Assembly (NCBI RefSeq): GCF_004136635.1
Contig: NZ_NOIU01000002.1
Location: 990,028 to 1,054,027, forward strand
Direction of reading: 5' to 3'
Length of the DNA: 64,000 nt
Origin: Rothia halotolerans
GTDB taxonomy: Bacteria > Actinomycetota > Actinomycetes > Actinomycetales > Micrococcaceae
In this document: one piece after another, positions 63,148-64,000 of the stretch
Layout of the letters: every line of letters begins with the position of its first letter
Numbering within the stretch: position 1 is the stretch's first letter
Position numbers and translations under genes: made by a program
The notes under the pieces: generated by a model
Told to the model about the DNA's origin: nothing
Seen by the model: only the letters and a program-made list of their open reading frames with translations
Databases searched by the model: none

Positions 63148-63192
63148 GACGAGGGCCTCTCCCCCGCCTCGGCGGGGAGAGAGGCCCTCGTC
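63148..63192 (-). terminator. Hairpin after the BCCT transporter gene
   Basis: Inverted repeat with arms starting at 63148 and ending at 63192: 14 paired bases, a one-base bulge, then a further G:C stem. It begins 17 bp past the stop codon. There is no T-tract. Confidence 0.7.
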
Positions 63193-63208
63193 ACGAACTC
63201 TGAGGAAC

Positions 63209-64000
63209 TCAGCGCTCTTCGCGCTCGATCTTCCAGGGAGCCTGCGAGGAATCCGGATTGCGGGTCAGAGTGCCCTCTTCGCCGCCCTCGAGCTCGATCT
63301 TCACCCCGGAGAGGTCGAGGGGCCCGGTGCGCTCGTTGACGTGCTCCTCGAGCTTGGAGAAGCCCTCCTCCCACTGCTCGCTCATCGACTCGGAGATGTG
63401 CTCCGTGAGCTCGTTGCGCACCTGACGCCGCTGGGCGCGGACGAACAGGGCGTGCTCCGCGCTGAGCGACTTGAACAGCGAGAGGCACATCAGCAGGATC
63501 ACCACCGAGAACGGCAGCGCGGTGAGGATCGAGACCGTCTGGATCGCGTTCAGCGAGTCCTCCCCGCCGGCCCAGAGCAGGGCGGTCGCGGCGCCGCCGG
63601 CGATCAGGACCCAGAAGACCCGGACCCACGTCTTGGGCTCGGGCGAGCCCGAGGAGGCGATCATGCCCAGCACCAGCGCGCCCGAGTCGGCGGAGGTCAC
63701 GAAGAACACGATGATCAGGATGATCGAGCCGATCACCAGCGGGACCGAGGCCGGCAGGTTCCCCAGCATGCCGAACAGAGCGTTCTCGCTGTCCACGGTG
63801 CCGTCGCCGGCGATCAGGCCGCCGGAGCCGAAGAGCTCCTCGTGGATCGCGGTCCCGCCCATCACGGAGAACCAGAAGAAGGACATCGCGGCCGGGACCA
63901 GCAGCACGGCCATCACGAACTCGCGCACGGTGCGCCCGCGGGAGACCCGCGCGATGAACATGCCCACGAAGGCCGACCAGGAGATCCACCAGCCCCAGTA
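63209..64000 (-). CDS. BCCT family betaine/carnitine/choline transporter, C-terminal part
   Basis: Sodium-coupled uptake of compatible solutes such as glycine betaine or choline. Only the last 263 residues are in the window; the 5' end lies beyond 64000. It reads in from YWGWWISWSAFVGMFIARVSRGRT, the BCCT signature region, followed by about five membrane helices with SADSGALVLGMI. The C-terminal ~90 residues are a charged cytoplasmic tail, which in osmosensing relatives takes part in activation. The rest of the gene and its neighbours are not visible. Confidence 0.92.
   Translation of the reverse strand, partial: YWGWWISWSAFVGMFIARVSRGRTVREFVMAVLLVPAAMSFFWFSVMGGTAIHEELFGSGGLIAGDGTVDSENALFGMLGNLPASVPLVIGSIILIIVFFVTSADSGALVLGMIASSGSPEPKTWVRVFWVLIAGGAATALLWAGGEDSLNAIQTVSILTALPFSVVILLMCLSLFKSLSAEHALFVRAQRRQVRNELTEHISESMSEQWEEGFSKLEEHVNERTGPLDLSGVKIELEGGEEGTLTRNPDSSQAPWKIEREER

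Overview
The window is a gene-dense, very GC-rich (roughly 70% or more) stretch of chromosome from an actinobacterium. Gene content and order fit the Micrococcales, most likely a Micrococcaceae-type organism; the genus cannot be fixed by reading. Supporting signs are the coproporphyrin-dependent heme pathway (CgoX, HemQ, 2Fe-2S-type ferrochelatase), the AdnAB helicase-nuclease pair, mycothiol-type MshB, DUF3107/DUF3117 proteins, a 7Fe ferredoxin beside DapC, GTG/TTG starts, and many start codons sitting 6-9 bases after a TANNNT -10 box. I found no insertion sequence, prophage, CRISPR array or rRNA. One tRNA, the initiator tRNA-fMet, is present.

Layout. 1-5.9 kb: a partial cysteine desulfurase, TrmL, an HtrA-like membrane protease, and an envelope-stress pair (a coiled-coil membrane protein lacking its expected TPM domain, then PspA). 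6.0-6.8 kb: a CzrA/SmtB-type zinc repressor and tRNA-fMet. 7.2-26.3 kb: a block whose order resembles mycobacteria around Rv3193c-Rv3202c: UPF0182, PDZ-Lon-like protease, DUF2342 protein, a fast-evolving ThiF-like protein, a UvrD2 without its usual C-terminus, NudC, a phosphotransferase-like protein, AdnB, AdnA and a DEDDh exonuclease. 26.4-37.0 kb: the heme locus, hemE-cgoX-hemQ-cpfC-hemC-hemD-hemB-hemL on the minus strand with hemA divergent. It encodes glutamyl-tRNA to coproheme and heme b except hemQ's upstream partner coproporphyrinogen steps are complete through CgoX, CpfC and HemQ.

37.1-42.7 kb: DUF3107, a DEAD-box RNA helicase with a structured leader, an orphan beta-class DNA methyltransferase, a PHP phosphoesterase and aminopeptidase P. 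42.8-47.7 kb: a general-stress membrane protein, a soluble PRC/MgtE-N/CBS protein, DUF1003, Mrp, TatB and DUF3117. 47.8-49.4 kb: a PIG-V-like glycosyltransferase with a small membrane or lipoprotein partner. 49.5-53.0 kb: a GluABCD-type amino-acid ABC transporter behind an AT-rich promoter carrying a 17-bp palindrome. 53.1-59.6 kb: lysine/diaminopimelate genes (dapE, dapD, dapC) interleaved with galE, gltA and fdxA. 59.8-64.0 kb: an MshB-like deacetylase fused to a membrane domain, TypA and a partial BCCT transporter.

Most of the window is ordinary core genome. The most useful points for follow-up are regulatory or architectural: widespread leaderless promoters, three candidate operators or structured elements (3434-3452, 49532-49548, and a G-run array at 58075-58136), domain losses in the TPM-family protein and UvrD2, and a substituted Fe-S ligand in AdnA. 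I did not find a clearly new biological system.
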